Part shown: in pieces, positions 35,560-44,559 of the stretch
Layout of the letters: each line of letters starts with the position of its first letter
Position numbering within the stretch: position 1 is the stretch's first letter
From: Devosia sp. 66-14
GTDB lineage: Bacteria; Pseudomonadota; Alphaproteobacteria; Rhizobiales; Devosiaceae
DNA length: 64,000 nt
Direction of reading: 5' to 3'
Assembly: GCA_001899085.1 (NCBI GenBank)
Contig: MKVB01000006.1
Coordinates: 529,586 to 593,585, forward strand
Program-made: the position numbers and the translations under genes
The notes under the pieces: generated by a model
Told to the model about the DNA's origin: nothing
The model's input: only the letters and a program-made list of their open reading frames with translations
The model's database searches: none

Positions 35560-36969
35560 ATGGATATCGCCCAATTCCGCGCCGCGCTCGGCGATATTCC
35601 GGTGCAGGATAATCCGCGCATCGTGCAGCAGAAGAGCCGTGACCATTACTGGTATTCGCCGCGGCTGAAGCAGCAGCTCGAAGGCGTCACCGCCGAGATC
35701 GTGGTCTCGCCGCGCTCGGTCGACGAGGTGGTCACCGTGCTGCGCGAGGCCTTCAAATACGACGTGCCGGTCACTCCGCGCGGCGCCGGCACCGGCAATT
35801 ACGGCCAGGCCATGCCGCTGTCGGGCGGCGCCATGCTCGACCTGATGAACCTCAACCGGGTCATCAAGATCGAACAGGACCGGGTGCGCGCCGAGGCCGG
35901 GGTGATCCTCGAGCAGTTGGATGAGCAGACCATCCACGCCGTCAATGGCGAGTTGCGCTTTCACCCCTCGACCTATCGCATGGCCTCGCTGGGCGGCTTC
36001 ATCGCCGGCGGCTCGGGCGGCGTCGGCTCGATCCGCTGGGGCGGCTTGCGCAATTTCGGCAATATCCTGGGCCTGAAGGTGGTCACCTGCGAAGCCGAGC
36101 CGCGCGTCCTCGACCTGCGCGGGCCGGACATTCTCAAGGTGGCCCATGCCTACGGCACCAACGGTATCATCGTTGAAGCCGAGATGCCGCTGACCGCCCA
36201 TTACGACTGGGTCGACATGATGGTCGGGTTCGATTCGATCCTCGACGCCTGCGCCTTCGCCGAGCAGGTGGCGCTGCAGGACGGGTTGCTGTGCAAGGAG
36301 ATCTCGCCGGTCGCGGCGCCGGTGGCGCACGACTATTTCAACCGCCACCGCCCCTATATCCGCAATCGCGAGCAATCGGTGGTGCTGTTGATGGCGGCGC
36401 CTGCCGCCGTGCCGGCGCTGGTCGATTTCGTCGCCTTCCACGAGGGTGACCTGCTCTATCGCGCCGACACGCTGACGCCCGATGAGAAGGCCAAGCTGCC
36501 GCCGATCTATGAGTTGGCCTGGAACCACACGACGCTGCGCGGGCTGAAGATCGACCCGACCATCACGTACCTGCAGACCCAGTATCCCGACCTGGCGCAT
36601 GTGAAATGGGCGGTCGACACCTTTGGCGACGAGCTGCCGATGCATATCGAGATGACCCGCTTCGATGGCCGCGTGGTGTTCTCGGGCCTGCCGATCGTCC
36701 GCTACAGCTCTGAAGAGCGGCTCGAGGAGATCATCCGGCTGCACGAGGAGAATGGCTGCCTGGTCTTCAACCCGCACCGCTATACCCTCGAGGAGGGCGG
36801 CATGAAGCGGACCGATCGGGCGCAGCTGCAGTTCAAGAAAGAGGCCGACCCCAAGGGCATCCTCAACCCCGGCAAGATGATCGCCTGGGACGATCCGGAT
36901 TTCGATTTCGAATCCGGCCGCACCTGGCTGTTCACCGGCCTCTACACGCTCGGCGGCGCCGCCGAATGA
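35560..36969 (+). CDS. FAD-linked oxidase (GlcD/DLD-like, PCMH-type)
   Basis: A 469-residue flavoprotein with an N-terminal PCMH-type FAD-binding domain (VTPRGAGTGNYGQAMPLSGG at 71-90; GGFIAGGSGGVGSIRWG around 143-159) and a C-terminal substrate domain ending LNPGKMIAW, as in glycolate and D-lactate dehydrogenases. There is no iron-sulfur domain and no signal peptide. The gene begins three bases after the deaminase-like gene and its stop overlaps the next start, so the three are co-translated. It probably oxidises a hydroxy or amino intermediate of the same pathway. The electron acceptor and substrate are unknown. Confidence 0.87.
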   Translation: MDIAQFRAALGDIPVQDNPRIVQQKSRDHYWYSPRLKQQLEGVTAEIVVSPRSVDEVVTVLREAFKYDVPVTPRGAGTGNYGQAMPLSGGAMLDLMNLNRVIKIEQDRVRAEAGVILEQLDEQTIHAVNGELRFHPSTYRMASLGGFIAGGSGGVGSIRWGGLRNFGNILGLKVVTCEAEPRVLDLRGPDILKVAHAYGTNGIIVEAEMPLTAHYDWVDMMVGFDSILDACAFAEQVALQDGLLCKEISPVAAPVAHDYFNRHRPYIRNREQSVVLLMAAPAAVPALVDFVAFHEGDLLYRADTLTPDEKAKLPPIYELAWNHTTLRGLKIDPTITYLQTQYPDLAHVKWAVDTFGDELPMHIEMTRFDGRVVFSGLPIVRYSSEERLEEIIRLHEENGCLVFNPHRYTLEEGGMKRTDRAQLQFKKEADPKGILNPGKMIAWDDPDFDFESGRTWLFTGLYTLGGAAE

Positions 36970-37568
36970 GGGTGCTCGTCGTCCACGCCCATCCGGTCGA
37001 AACCAGCTATAACCGCGCGCTGTTCCATGCGGTGTGCGAGGCGCTCACGGCCAAAGGCGACGAAGTCGATGCGCTCAACCTCTATGAAGAGGATTTCCAG
37101 GCGGCGATGAGCCGGGCCGAGCGGCTCGAATACCACGACGTGCCGGGCAACCTCACGCCGCTGACCAAGCCCTATGTCGACCGGCTGCGCGCCTGCGAGA
37201 AGATCGTCTTCGTGCACCCGGTGTGGAACTACGGCTATCCGGCGATCCTCAAGGGCTTCTTCGACCGGATATTCCTGCCGGGTGTCTCGTTCGTGCTCGA
37301 GGGCGGCGACGCGCCCGACAAGGGCAAACTCGTCCCGGGGATGAAGAACATCAAGAAGGTCGCGTACGTCACCACCTATGGCGGCGACCGCTTCCGCACC
37401 ATGATCATGGGCGACCCACCCCGCCGCCTTGCCATGCGCTGGGCCTGGGCCACCTTCGGCACCCTGATGCCGCCGACTTACCTGGCGCTCTACGACATGA
37501 ACAACCAGACCGAGGCGGGGCTCAGGGGGTTTGTCGACAAGGTTAAGCGGAAGATGGCGACGTTCTGA
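36966..37568 (+). CDS. Flavodoxin-fold NAD(P)H-dependent oxidoreductase (NQO/KefF type)
   Basis: A 200-residue FMN or FAD protein of the NAD(P)H dehydrogenase (quinone) family. The flavodoxin fold is clear: VLVVHAHPVETSYNRAL binds the flavin phosphate, and VFVHPVWNYGYPAILKGFFD is the family's central WxxxPA(I/M)LKG-type block. The ATG overlaps the FAD-oxidase stop (ATGA). As the last gene of the unit, it may recycle the oxidase's acceptor or reduce a pathway product; members also reduce quinones, azo and nitro compounds. No regulator is associated. Confidence 0.86.
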   Translation: MRVLVVHAHPVETSYNRALFHAVCEALTAKGDEVDALNLYEEDFQAAMSRAERLEYHDVPGNLTPLTKPYVDRLRACEKIVFVHPVWNYGYPAILKGFFDRIFLPGVSFVLEGGDAPDKGKLVPGMKNIKKVAYVTTYGGDRFRTMIMGDPPRRLAMRWAWATFGTLMPPTYLALYDMNNQTEAGLRGFVDKVKRKMATF

Positions 37569-37666
37569 GGGGAGCGCTTCCACTGCTGCAAGCTTGCTTC
37601 AGTTCCGTCACCGGGGCGAGTGCTATGGCGCGACGCTAGCTGCACGGGACTGCTTGTGGGGCACGG

Positions 37667-38314
37667 ATGACAGAAGATCCACCAGACCAACCAGTTTCAT
37701 CTGGACCGGAGACAAGCGGCCAACGCATTGAAGAAATGGCCGTTGCCAGAGCCGAACTTAGACGGCTACTGCGACATGTAGACAAGTTTCGAGAGAACCT
37801 CGTTTCGGTTTTCGGCGCGGACGCTCCAGAGAGCGCCTCACTTTTGATTTCCGCGCTTGATCGAACGAACGACGCCTACTCGCGCTCATCGCTGTACTAT
37901 GGAGCGATAACAGAGTGCCTAATCAAAGGTTGCTTCACGGCGGCAGAGCGCATTGCGGTTGCTGCCCATGACGAGCAAACGGATATCCTTTCTCTCATGC
38001 GGCTTTCACATACCCTGACCGACGTGGGAAAACCTTCGGAGGGGCTCGCGTATGCCAAGGCAGCATTTGCCCAGGCAATAAGTGAGAGAGTCTATGTAAA
38101 TTTCGCTGCTGGCAACTTGATGCGCCAGGCCATCAAGACAGGGTCGTTAGGGGCAGTGAATGAAGCCCTCGATGCTCTCGTCGATTCAACCCAGGTTCCG
38201 CGCACATCGGACTGTGCCTTGGAAACCGACTGGATCGACGCGGCGAATGCACTTGGGGCCGACAAGGACCTCACCGACTGGGTCCGTGCAGTGGCTGACA
38301 GAAAACGTGAATGA
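37667..38314 (+). CDS. Hypothetical alpha-helical protein, AT-richer than neighbours
   Basis: A 215-residue soluble protein I do not recognise. After a disordered Pro/Ser-rich start (about 1-20) the sequence looks all-helical, with repeated Ala/Leu-rich pairs (LIKGCFTAAERIAVAAHD, LSHTLTDVGKPSEGLAYAK, AINEALDAL-like) that resemble degenerate TPR or SEL1-type hairpins. The ATG at 37667 has GGGG about eight bases upstream. Third codon positions are noticeably less G/C-biased than in surrounding genes, hinting at recent transfer. It is an isolated gene about 100 bp after the oxidoreductase and converges with the cell wall hydrolase gene. Confidence 0.6.
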   Translation: MTEDPPDQPVSSGPETSGQRIEEMAVARAELRRLLRHVDKFRENLVSVFGADAPESASLLISALDRTNDAYSRSSLYYGAITECLIKGCFTAAERIAVAAHDEQTDILSLMRLSHTLTDVGKPSEGLAYAKAAFAQAISERVYVNFAAGNLMRQAIKTGSLGAVNEALDALVDSTQVPRTSDCALETDWIDAANALGADKDLTDWVRAVADRKRE

Positions 38315-38425
38315 CCGGCATATGGTATCGGTCAGCCCCACGTCGCCGGCGCTCCTGCCACGCTGAAGGCGACTTCGTCCATGTTGCGAGGCGCACGGGA
38401 TGGGCCACTCAACCTCAAATAGTTA

Positions 38426-39460
38426 TCAGCCGAACTTCCAGCCACGCTTGAACTGGTAGAAGACGTGCATGCCGATCTTCACGTTCTTCTTCATGCGCGG
38501 CGCCCAGTGCGGGTAGACGTAGGTGGCGTGGTAGTGGGTCGAGTAGCCGACATCGGCCAGGTATTCCTTGCCCGAGATCACGTCCTTGGCGATGGCCATG
38601 GCCTGCTTCCATGACTTCTGGTCGTTCACCGTCTCGGGGATGCCGTCGCAGGCGAAGGAGAACTGGCAGGCGTTGCGCTTGTTCTGGTTCTGGAACACCA
38701 CGCCGCAGATGGTGTCGGGGTAGAGTTTGTGGGCGACGCGGTTCATCACCACCTGCCCCACCGCCACCTGGCCGCGATAGCTCTCGCCGCGAGATTCGAA
38801 ATAGATGGCCGTGGCCATGCACCAGACTTCCTTGTCGGAAACCTTCTTGCCCTGCTGGTTGAGTACCGAGCCGTCGAACACCGTTGCCGGCAGATCGGCA
38901 CGCGCATAGGCGAGCTTTTGCGACATGGTGTGCGGCATCGGCACATCGGAGCCGGTTCCGGCCAGCCCCTCGATGGCGTCGAGGGCCGGCGTGGTCCAGG
39001 CGGGATTGAGCGCAGCCACCGCCACGGGCATCGGGCCGATCGTCTTGCCGTCGGCCGGTGCGTCAAGCTTGGCGGTCTGCACCAGGTCGGGAGTGACGCC
39101 TTGAGGGTTGCGGGCGGCGGCGATCCGGGCGCGGATATCGGCAAAGCTGGCGGTCAGTTCGGCCAGCTCCACGACGGGACGGGCACGATCCTGCTTCAAC
39201 GCGCGGTTGGCGCCGACGAAGCTCTGCGACAGGAAAATGTTGTCGATCGAACCGGTGATGATCACATCGGTACCGGAACGACTGAGGGTCGGCCGCGTTA
39301 AGCTGGCCTCATAGGCCGACAGCGAGCCGCCATCAGGGGCGTGCGCAGCGCCGGTCAGGCCGGCGACGGCGAAAATTGCGAGCGCGAAACCTGCGCAAGC
39401 CTTGAGCACGGCGAGCTCGTTGCGAGCCCGGCGCATCGGGGTGGTCCGGTATTGGGCCAT
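38426..39460 (-). CDS. Cell wall hydrolase, SleB/Hydrolase_2 family
   Basis: A 344-residue exported or anchored peptidoglycan hydrolase. An N-terminal basic stretch and one hydrophobic segment (about residues 20-42, ending GAAHA) act as signal or anchor. A variable linker of about 160 residues precedes the C-terminal Hydrolase_2 domain (PF07486, about 215-340), with CMATAIYFESRGE carrying the catalytic Glu, GQVAVGQVVMNR and the CQFSF cysteine block. Such enzymes act in wall remodelling in rhizobial relatives. An alternative start is ATG at 39436. About 210 bp of promoter-sized sequence without a gene lies upstream. Confidence 0.87.
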   Translation of the reverse strand: MAQYRTTPMRRARNELAVLKACAGFALAIFAVAGLTGAAHAPDGGSLSAYEASLTRPTLSRSGTDVIITGSIDNIFLSQSFVGANRALKQDRARPVVELAELTASFADIRARIAAARNPQGVTPDLVQTAKLDAPADGKTIGPMPVAVAALNPAWTTPALDAIEGLAGTGSDVPMPHTMSQKLAYARADLPATVFDGSVLNQQGKKVSDKEVWCMATAIYFESRGESYRGQVAVGQVVMNRVAHKLYPDTICGVVFQNQNKRNACQFSFACDGIPETVNDQKSWKQAMAIAKDVISGKEYLADVGYSTHYHATYVYPHWAPRMKKNVKIGMHVFYQFKRGWKFG

Positions 39461-39671
39461 CAGAACGCTTTACTATCCACGCGAACGCAACAAACGACGC
39501 GCCGGCAATCTAGATAAACTGTGACGCAAATGCCGGCCTTCGCGATAATGCGGGTTTAGGGTTAGCCGACCGTAAACAAGACAAGTTTGGCGTCAGAAGG
39601 GGCCGGAAATGGCCAAGAATGGGTGATATGCAGGCGAAATGGGGCAGCAGGTCTGCCTCAAATACCGCCCA

Positions 39672-41924
39672 TCACTGCGCCAGGGTCAGCCGCGCGACCG
39701 GCACCCGATAGGGCGAGCAGCTGACGTAATCCACGTCCAGCTTCGAGAAGAACCACAGCGAAGCCGGGTCGCCCGCATGCTCGCCACAAATGCCGATCTT
39801 CAGATTGGGGTTGGCGCGCTTGCCGCGCTCGATCGCCATGGTGATCATCTCGCCAACGCCCTTCTGGTCGAGCGTCACGAACGGATCGAAGTCGTAAAGG
39901 CCCTTGCGCTGATAGGCCGAGAGGAAGGCGGGGGCATCGTCGCGGCTGATGCCATAGGTGGTCTGCGTCAGGTCGTTCGTGCCGAACGAGAAGAAGTCGA
40001 CATGCTCGGCAATGTCCGCCGCCCGGAGCGCGGCGCGCGGCAGTTCGATCATCGTGCCGAAGGCAAAGCGTTCACGCGCTGCAGGCGGCAGGCCGGCCTG
40101 CTCGACGATGGCGTAGGTCTGCCGCTTGATCTCGACCACTTCGGAGACGGTTGAAACGAACGGCACCATCACCTCGAGCGTCACCGGCTCCGACTGCTTC
40201 GCCGATGCCGCGCGCACCCCGGCGCACAGCGCCTCGATCTGCATCTTGAGGATTTCGGGATAGGTGATGGCGAGGCGCACGCCGCGATGCCCCAGCATCG
40301 GGTTGATCTCGGCGATGCGGTCGAGCCGGAGCTTCAGCGCCCGTACGCCGAGCCCCAGCGACTGCGCCGTCTCCTCGATATCCTCGTCGGTGCGCGGCAG
40401 GAACTCATGCAGCGGCGGATCGAACAGCCGCACCGTTACCGGCCGTCCCTGCATCGCCATGAAGATGGCCGAGTAATCGACGGTCTGGAAATCGACCAGC
40501 CCGGTCAGCGCCTTGGCGCGGTCATCGGCATCCTCGGAGAGGATCAGCCGGCGCAACGCGACGAGGCGTTCGCGCGAGAAGAACATGTGCTCGGAACGGG
40601 CGAGGCCGATACCCTCGGCGCCGAAGCTCAGTGCGGTGTTCACCGCCTCGACCGTTTCGGCATTGGCCCGCACCTTGATCCGGCGTGAGGCGTCGGACCA
40701 GCCGAGGAGCTTGCCCATGGCGCCGCCGATATGCGGCTGGGCCAGCGGCAGGGCACCGAGATAGACCGAACCATCGGTGCCATCGACGGTGATGCGGTCG
40801 CCCTGGCGAAACTCGCGGTTGCCGATCCTGCAGGTCAGCTCGGCGAGGTTGACGCTCAAGGTGCGCACGCCGGCGACGCAAGGCTTGCCGGTGATGCGGG
40901 CGACGACGCCGGCATGGCTGGTCATGCCGCCGCGCGCCGTGAGGATGCCGGTCGCGGCCTTCATCCCCTCGATATCGGTGGGGCCGGTCTCGGTGACGAC
41001 GAGGATGCAATGGCGGCCGCGCGCCTTCATGCGTGCTGCGTCCTCGGAGTTGAAGACGATCACGCCGCTGGCGGCGCCCGGCGAGACGCCGAGCCCGGTG
41101 GCGAGCACGGTGGCGCTTTCGGGCGAGCGCAGGCGCGGGTGCAGCATCTGCTGCAGGCGGGCCGGATCGATATGGGTCACCGCCTCGCGCTGGGTCCAGC
41201 GCCTCCGCGCCACGCGATCGACGGCGGCCTCCAGTTCCGCGGCCGCCGAGGCGGGAGCGGCGCGAGCCGAGAGCAGCCGGACGGTGTCGCCTTCAACCGA
41301 GACCAGGCAGCTCAGGTGCTGGCCGGCTGCGGCATCGAGCAGGTCGACAAAGGCCGCCGCGGAAGCCGGCAGCGGGCCGAACGGCGTGCCGTTCACCGGA
41401 GCGGGGCCGAGCGCCCCGCTCTGCGGATCGCGGGTCAGGAACTGCCTGACATCGCCATCGGCCATCGCCTGGATGATGACGATCTGCCGTTCCGGCCGCG
41501 GATCGAAGCTGGCGTAGGAGGCAAATGCGTCGGAGATCGCGCGCGCCAGCGGACGGGCCGGATCGACCGACTCGGCTTCGTTGGCCGGCGGGCTCAACCC
41601 AGGTCGGGCCGGCATCAGCCCGGTGCTGTGCGCGGCGCTCGATGTGCGAACCACCAAGGCCGGTGGGCGGCCATTGCGGCCGACCAGGCGGAACAGCGTC
41701 GCCACCCAGTGAACGCGCAGCCGGTCGTCATGCGCCTTGCGCTCTTCCTGCAGCGCGTTCCAGGCGGCGCGGCTGATGACGATGGTGGGGGCGACCGGCA
41801 GCCCGGTATTGGCGGCGCGGCTCAGCCACAGCGCCTTGCCCACCAGCAGCCCGTCCTGGATGGCCGAAAGGTTCGCCTTGCCCGTGGCGGGCGCGATCGC
41901 GAACATTTCCATTGCGAGGGTCAC
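39672..41924 (-). CDS. PEP-utilising enzyme, PPDK-like with degenerate ATP-grasp region
   Basis: A 750-residue relative of pyruvate phosphate dikinase. The central phosphohistidine domain has His337 in GGMTSHAGVVAR, and the C-terminal PEP/pyruvate TIM barrel is complete, with GICGEHAGDP and the catalytic Cys in CSPYRVPVARL. The N-terminal nucleotide-binding part is about 120 residues shorter than in PPDK (phospho-His near 455 there) and keeps only traces such as VVRTSSAAHSTGLM and HIDPARL. ATP-driven PEP synthesis is therefore doubtful; it may be a regulatory or PEP-sensing paralog, or pair with another kinase. The GTG at 41924 has GGAAGG upstream. It is divergent from ispH. Confidence 0.83.
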   Translation of the reverse strand: MTLAMEMFAIAPATGKANLSAIQDGLLVGKALWLSRAANTGLPVAPTIVISRAAWNALQEERKAHDDRLRVHWVATLFRLVGRNGRPPALVVRTSSAAHSTGLMPARPGLSPPANEAESVDPARPLARAISDAFASYASFDPRPERQIVIIQAMADGDVRQFLTRDPQSGALGPAPVNGTPFGPLPASAAAFVDLLDAAAGQHLSCLVSVEGDTVRLLSARAAPASAAAELEAAVDRVARRRWTQREAVTHIDPARLQQMLHPRLRSPESATVLATGLGVSPGAASGVIVFNSEDAARMKARGRHCILVVTETGPTDIEGMKAATGILTARGGMTSHAGVVARITGKPCVAGVRTLSVNLAELTCRIGNREFRQGDRITVDGTDGSVYLGALPLAQPHIGGAMGKLLGWSDASRRIKVRANAETVEAVNTALSFGAEGIGLARSEHMFFSRERLVALRRLILSEDADDRAKALTGLVDFQTVDYSAIFMAMQGRPVTVRLFDPPLHEFLPRTDEDIEETAQSLGLGVRALKLRLDRIAEINPMLGHRGVRLAITYPEILKMQIEALCAGVRAASAKQSEPVTLEVMVPFVSTVSEVVEIKRQTYAIVEQAGLPPAARERFAFGTMIELPRAALRAADIAEHVDFFSFGTNDLTQTTYGISRDDAPAFLSAYQRKGLYDFDPFVTLDQKGVGEMITMAIERGKRANPNLKIGICGEHAGDPASLWFFSKLDVDYVSCSPYRVPVARLTLAQ

Positions 41925-42071
41925 CGGGACACCTTCCGACCAACTTTAGCGAAACATATTGCCGTTCAGGCCGTTGCGCCGCAACTGCACACTTGAGATC
42001 GCCCGGCGCGACAGTTTGGTCGCGGCGCTCACAGCTTGACTTGCCCGGTCATTGAACGCATCTGCTCTCCT

Positions 42072-43034
42072 ATGCAAACAAGGCCGCACTTGGACATTAC
42101 GCTATGTGCGCCGCGCGGATTCTGCGCCGGCGTCGACCGCGCCATCCAGATCGTCGAGCTGGCGCTGGAGCGCTACGGCGCGCCGGTCTATGTGCGCCAC
42201 GCGATCGTGCACAACAAATACGTGGTCGACGGGCTGAAGCAGAAGGGTGCGGTGTTCGTCGAGGAGCTCGACGAGATCCCCGATACCGGCGCTCCAGTGG
42301 TGTTTTCGGCGCACGGCGTGCCGAAATCCGTTCCCGCCGGCGCCAAGGCGCGCAACATGTTTTTCCTCGATGCCACCTGCCCGCTGGTCTCGAAGGTGCA
42401 TATCGAGGCCAACCGGCATCACAACGAGGGCCGCGAGATCGTGCTCATCGGCCATGCCGGCCATGTCGAGGTGATCGGCACGATGGGGCAGCTGGTCGAT
42501 GGCGCCATCACGCTGATCCAGACGGTCGAGGAAGCTGAAGCCTTCGTGCCGCGCGATCCGGCAAAGCTCGCCTATGTGACGCAGACGACGCTCAGCGTCG
42601 ACGACACCTCGGCGATCGTCGAAGTGCTGCGCCGGCGCTTCCCGGCGATCGCGCTGCCGCACAAGGAAGACATCTGCTACGCCACCACCAACCGCCAGGA
42701 AGCGGTGAAGCGGGTGGCGCCGCATGTCGATGCGATGATCGTCGTCGGCGCCCCCGAATCGTCCAACTCGGTGCGGCTGGTCGAGGTGGCGCAGCGCGTC
42801 GGCTGTGCCAACGCTTCGTTGGTCGAGCGCGCCGACAAGATCGACTGGAGCCGTTTCGAGGGGATCAAGACGCTCGGCGTCACCGCCGGCGCCTCGGCGC
42901 CCGAGACCCTGGTCGACGAGGTGATCGAGGCGTTTGCGCAGCGCTTCGACATCGCGGTCAGCGCCAGCGGCGAACAGCGCGAAAGCATCGTCTTCAACCT
43001 GCCCCGCGAACTCAGAGCCCAACCCGCAGCATGA
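42072..43034 (+). CDS. ispH: 4-hydroxy-3-methylbut-2-enyl diphosphate reductase
   Basis: Last enzyme of the MEP isoprenoid pathway, reducing HMBPP to IPP and DMAPP with an iron-sulfur cluster. The 320-residue protein has the three cluster cysteines in [23 protein letters not shown] and [10 protein letters not shown]-adjacent ICYATTNRQ, plus the conserved [23 protein letters not shown] and GAPESSNS segments. I start at ATG 42072 ([11 protein letters not shown]); a TTG 12 codons upstream is less likely. Its stop overlaps the acetyltransferase ATG (ATGA), so ispH, the GNAT gene and rnhA form a coupled unit. Confidence 0.95.
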   Translation: MQTRPHLDITLCAPRGFCAGVDRAIQIVELALERYGAPVYVRHAIVHNKYVVDGLKQKGAVFVEELDEIPDTGAPVVFSAHGVPKSVPAGAKARNMFFLDATCPLVSKVHIEANRHHNEGREIVLIGHAGHVEVIGTMGQLVDGAITLIQTVEEAEAFVPRDPAKLAYVTQTTLSVDDTSAIVEVLRRRFPAIALPHKEDICYATTNRQEAVKRVAPHVDAMIVVGAPESSNSVRLVEVAQRVGCANASLVERADKIDWSRFEGIKTLGVTAGASAPETLVDEVIEAFAQRFDIAVSASGEQRESIVFNLPRELRAQPAA

Positions 43035-43558
43035 CCGACCTGACGCTTCTCGAAACCGACCGGCTGGTGCTTTCCGGCTGGCGCGCCGACCAGATTGACG
43101 ACCTCTATCGTCTCCACGGCGACCCGACGGTGGCGAAGTTCCTCACCGAACATGGCCAGCCTTGGACACAAGCGGAAATGCAGGACGCGCTCGCCCACTG
43201 GATCGCGCTGTTCGAGCGTCAGAAGATGGGCAAGCTTCGCGTCATCAGGAAATCCGACGGCGCGCTGGTCGGCCGCTGTGGCTTTGGCGTCTACGGCCCC
43301 GACGACACGCCGGAGATCGGCTACTCGCTCTATCCCGAGTTCTGGGGCAACGGTTACGTCTACGAAGCGGCCAGCGCGCTACGCGACTGGTATTGGCGCG
43401 AGACCGATCGCGACCACTTCATCGGGCTCGCCGACGTCCGCAACGAGAATTCGCTGAAAGTGCTGCGCAAGCTCGGCGGCATCTACACCCATACCGGTGA
43501 CAACGACCATGGGCATCATTGCGAGTGGTACCGCTACGACCGGCCGGCGGCGGCATGA
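43031..43558 (+). CDS. GNAT family N-acetyltransferase (RimJ-like)
   Basis: A 175-residue GNAT acetyltransferase of the RimJ/RimL type. The N-terminal [21 protein letters not shown] strand-helix, the central [20 protein letters not shown] acetyl-CoA loop and the late [13 protein letters not shown] helix are all typical. The acceptor could be a ribosomal protein N-terminus, an amino acid or a small molecule. It overlaps ispH upstream and rnhA downstream by four bases each, so it is expressed with them for genomic rather than obvious metabolic reasons. Confidence 0.87.
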   Translation: MTDLTLLETDRLVLSGWRADQIDDLYRLHGDPTVAKFLTEHGQPWTQAEMQDALAHWIALFERQKMGKLRVIRKSDGALVGRCGFGVYGPDDTPEIGYSLYPEFWGNGYVYEAASALRDWYWRETDRDHFIGLADVRNENSLKVLRKLGGIYTHTGDNDHGHHCEWYRYDRPAAA

Positions 43559-44028
43559 ACTCAGTGATCATCCACACCGACGGGGCGTGCTCGGGCAATC
43601 CCGGCCCGGGCGGCTGGGGCGCGGTGCTGCAATACGGCGATACGGTGAAGGAACTGAAGGGCGGCGCTCCACTCACCACCAACAACCAGATGGAACTGAC
43701 GGCCGCCATCGAAGCGCTGACGGCGCTGAAGCGTCCATGCGAGATCGAACTCCACACCGACAGCAATTACGTCAAGGACGGGCTGACCAAGTGGATCCAC
43801 GGCTGGAAGAAGAACGGCTGGCGCACGGCCGACAAGAAGCCGGTCAAGAACGTCGAACTGTGGCAGGCGCTCGATGCCGCCACGCAGCGCCACAAGATCA
43901 ACTGGCATTGGGTCAAGGGCCACAATGGCGACGAAATGAACGAGCGTGCCGACCAGCTGGCCAATGAAGGCATGGAGCCGTTCAAGACCAGGCGCCGCAA
44001 GCCGGAAGGCCTGGTGCCGCCGGTCTGA
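43555..44028 (+). CDS. rnhA: Ribonuclease HI
   Basis: Degrades the RNA strand of RNA-DNA hybrids during replication and repair. The 157-residue protein has the four catalytic acids: Asp in [17 protein letters not shown], Glu in [13 protein letters not shown], Asp in [11 protein letters not shown], and Asp in NERADQLAN, with the WVKGHNG loop. It is about the length of E. coli RNase HI with a short basic C-terminal tail ([10 protein letters not shown]). The ATG overlaps the preceding stop (ATGA at 43555-43558); codons further upstream belong to the GNAT gene in another frame. Confidence 0.95.
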   Translation: MNSVIIHTDGACSGNPGPGGWGAVLQYGDTVKELKGGAPLTTNNQMELTAAIEALTALKRPCEIELHTDSNYVKDGLTKWIHGWKKNGWRTADKKPVKNVELWQALDAATQRHKINWHWVKGHNGDEMNERADQLANEGMEPFKTRRRKPEGLVPPV

Positions 44029-44127
44029 ACCGCAGGCGCCTCACCGCCGCGCCGGTCGTTGGCGAAACGCGGATCCGTGATGACCGACCGGCTTGCTCCG
44101 GCTGCCCGACGAGCGGATAATCTCGAG

Positions 44128-44454
44128 ATGCGCTCGCCTTGTCTCGTCGCTGCCTTTATCCTGCTCGCAACCCCCGCCCTGGCGCAGTTTCCACCGCCGG
44201 GTGTCTACAAATGCGTCAGCGAGAACGGCGCCAACCTGGGCGAGCTCACGCTGTTCGTCGCAGGCGACTATTCGTTCAGGAACGTCGACGGCAACAGCGC
44301 CAGCGGACAAGTCGCGTCCGCCGGAACGGACGTGAACCCGCTCTCCGGCCCGCTCAAGGATATGCAGCTCACCGGCATGTTCGCCACCGACGATACCGGC
44401 AAGACGACGTTTCGCTTCACCGGCGCCGACGGGTTGGAAGTGAGCTGCCGGTAG
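44128..44454 (+). CDS. Small secreted hypothetical protein
   Basis: A 108-residue protein with a Sec signal peptide (MRSPCLVAAFILLATPALAQ). The mature part is about 88 residues, beta-rich, with two cysteines (GVYKCVSE and the final SCR), probably disulfide-linked. Repeated Gly-Asp/Asn turns (GDYSFRNVDGN, TDDTGKTTFRFTGADG) suggest a small beta-barrel or sandwich. I recognise no family. ATG 44128 is chosen because the signal peptide begins there; the frame is open 23 codons further without leader features. It lies about 100 bp after rnhA. Confidence 0.68.
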   Translation: MRSPCLVAAFILLATPALAQFPPPGVYKCVSENGANLGELTLFVAGDYSFRNVDGNSASGQVASAGTDVNPLSGPLKDMQLTGMFATDDTGKTTFRFTGADGLEVSCR

Positions 44455-44559
44455 CGGCCCTCATACAGACTATTTCGCGTCGAAAGCTTCCGCGACTCCC
44501 GCGGTTTCGCTAGCTTTGCCGTTACCTTCATATCCGTCACGAACACTTGGGAGCTTTTC

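Noticed and set aside
34153-36777. An 874-codon minus-strand open frame opposite the deaminase-like and FAD-oxidase genes
   Set aside because: It crosses two well-supported plus-strand genes and gives a His/Asp/Arg-rich sequence without domain signal.
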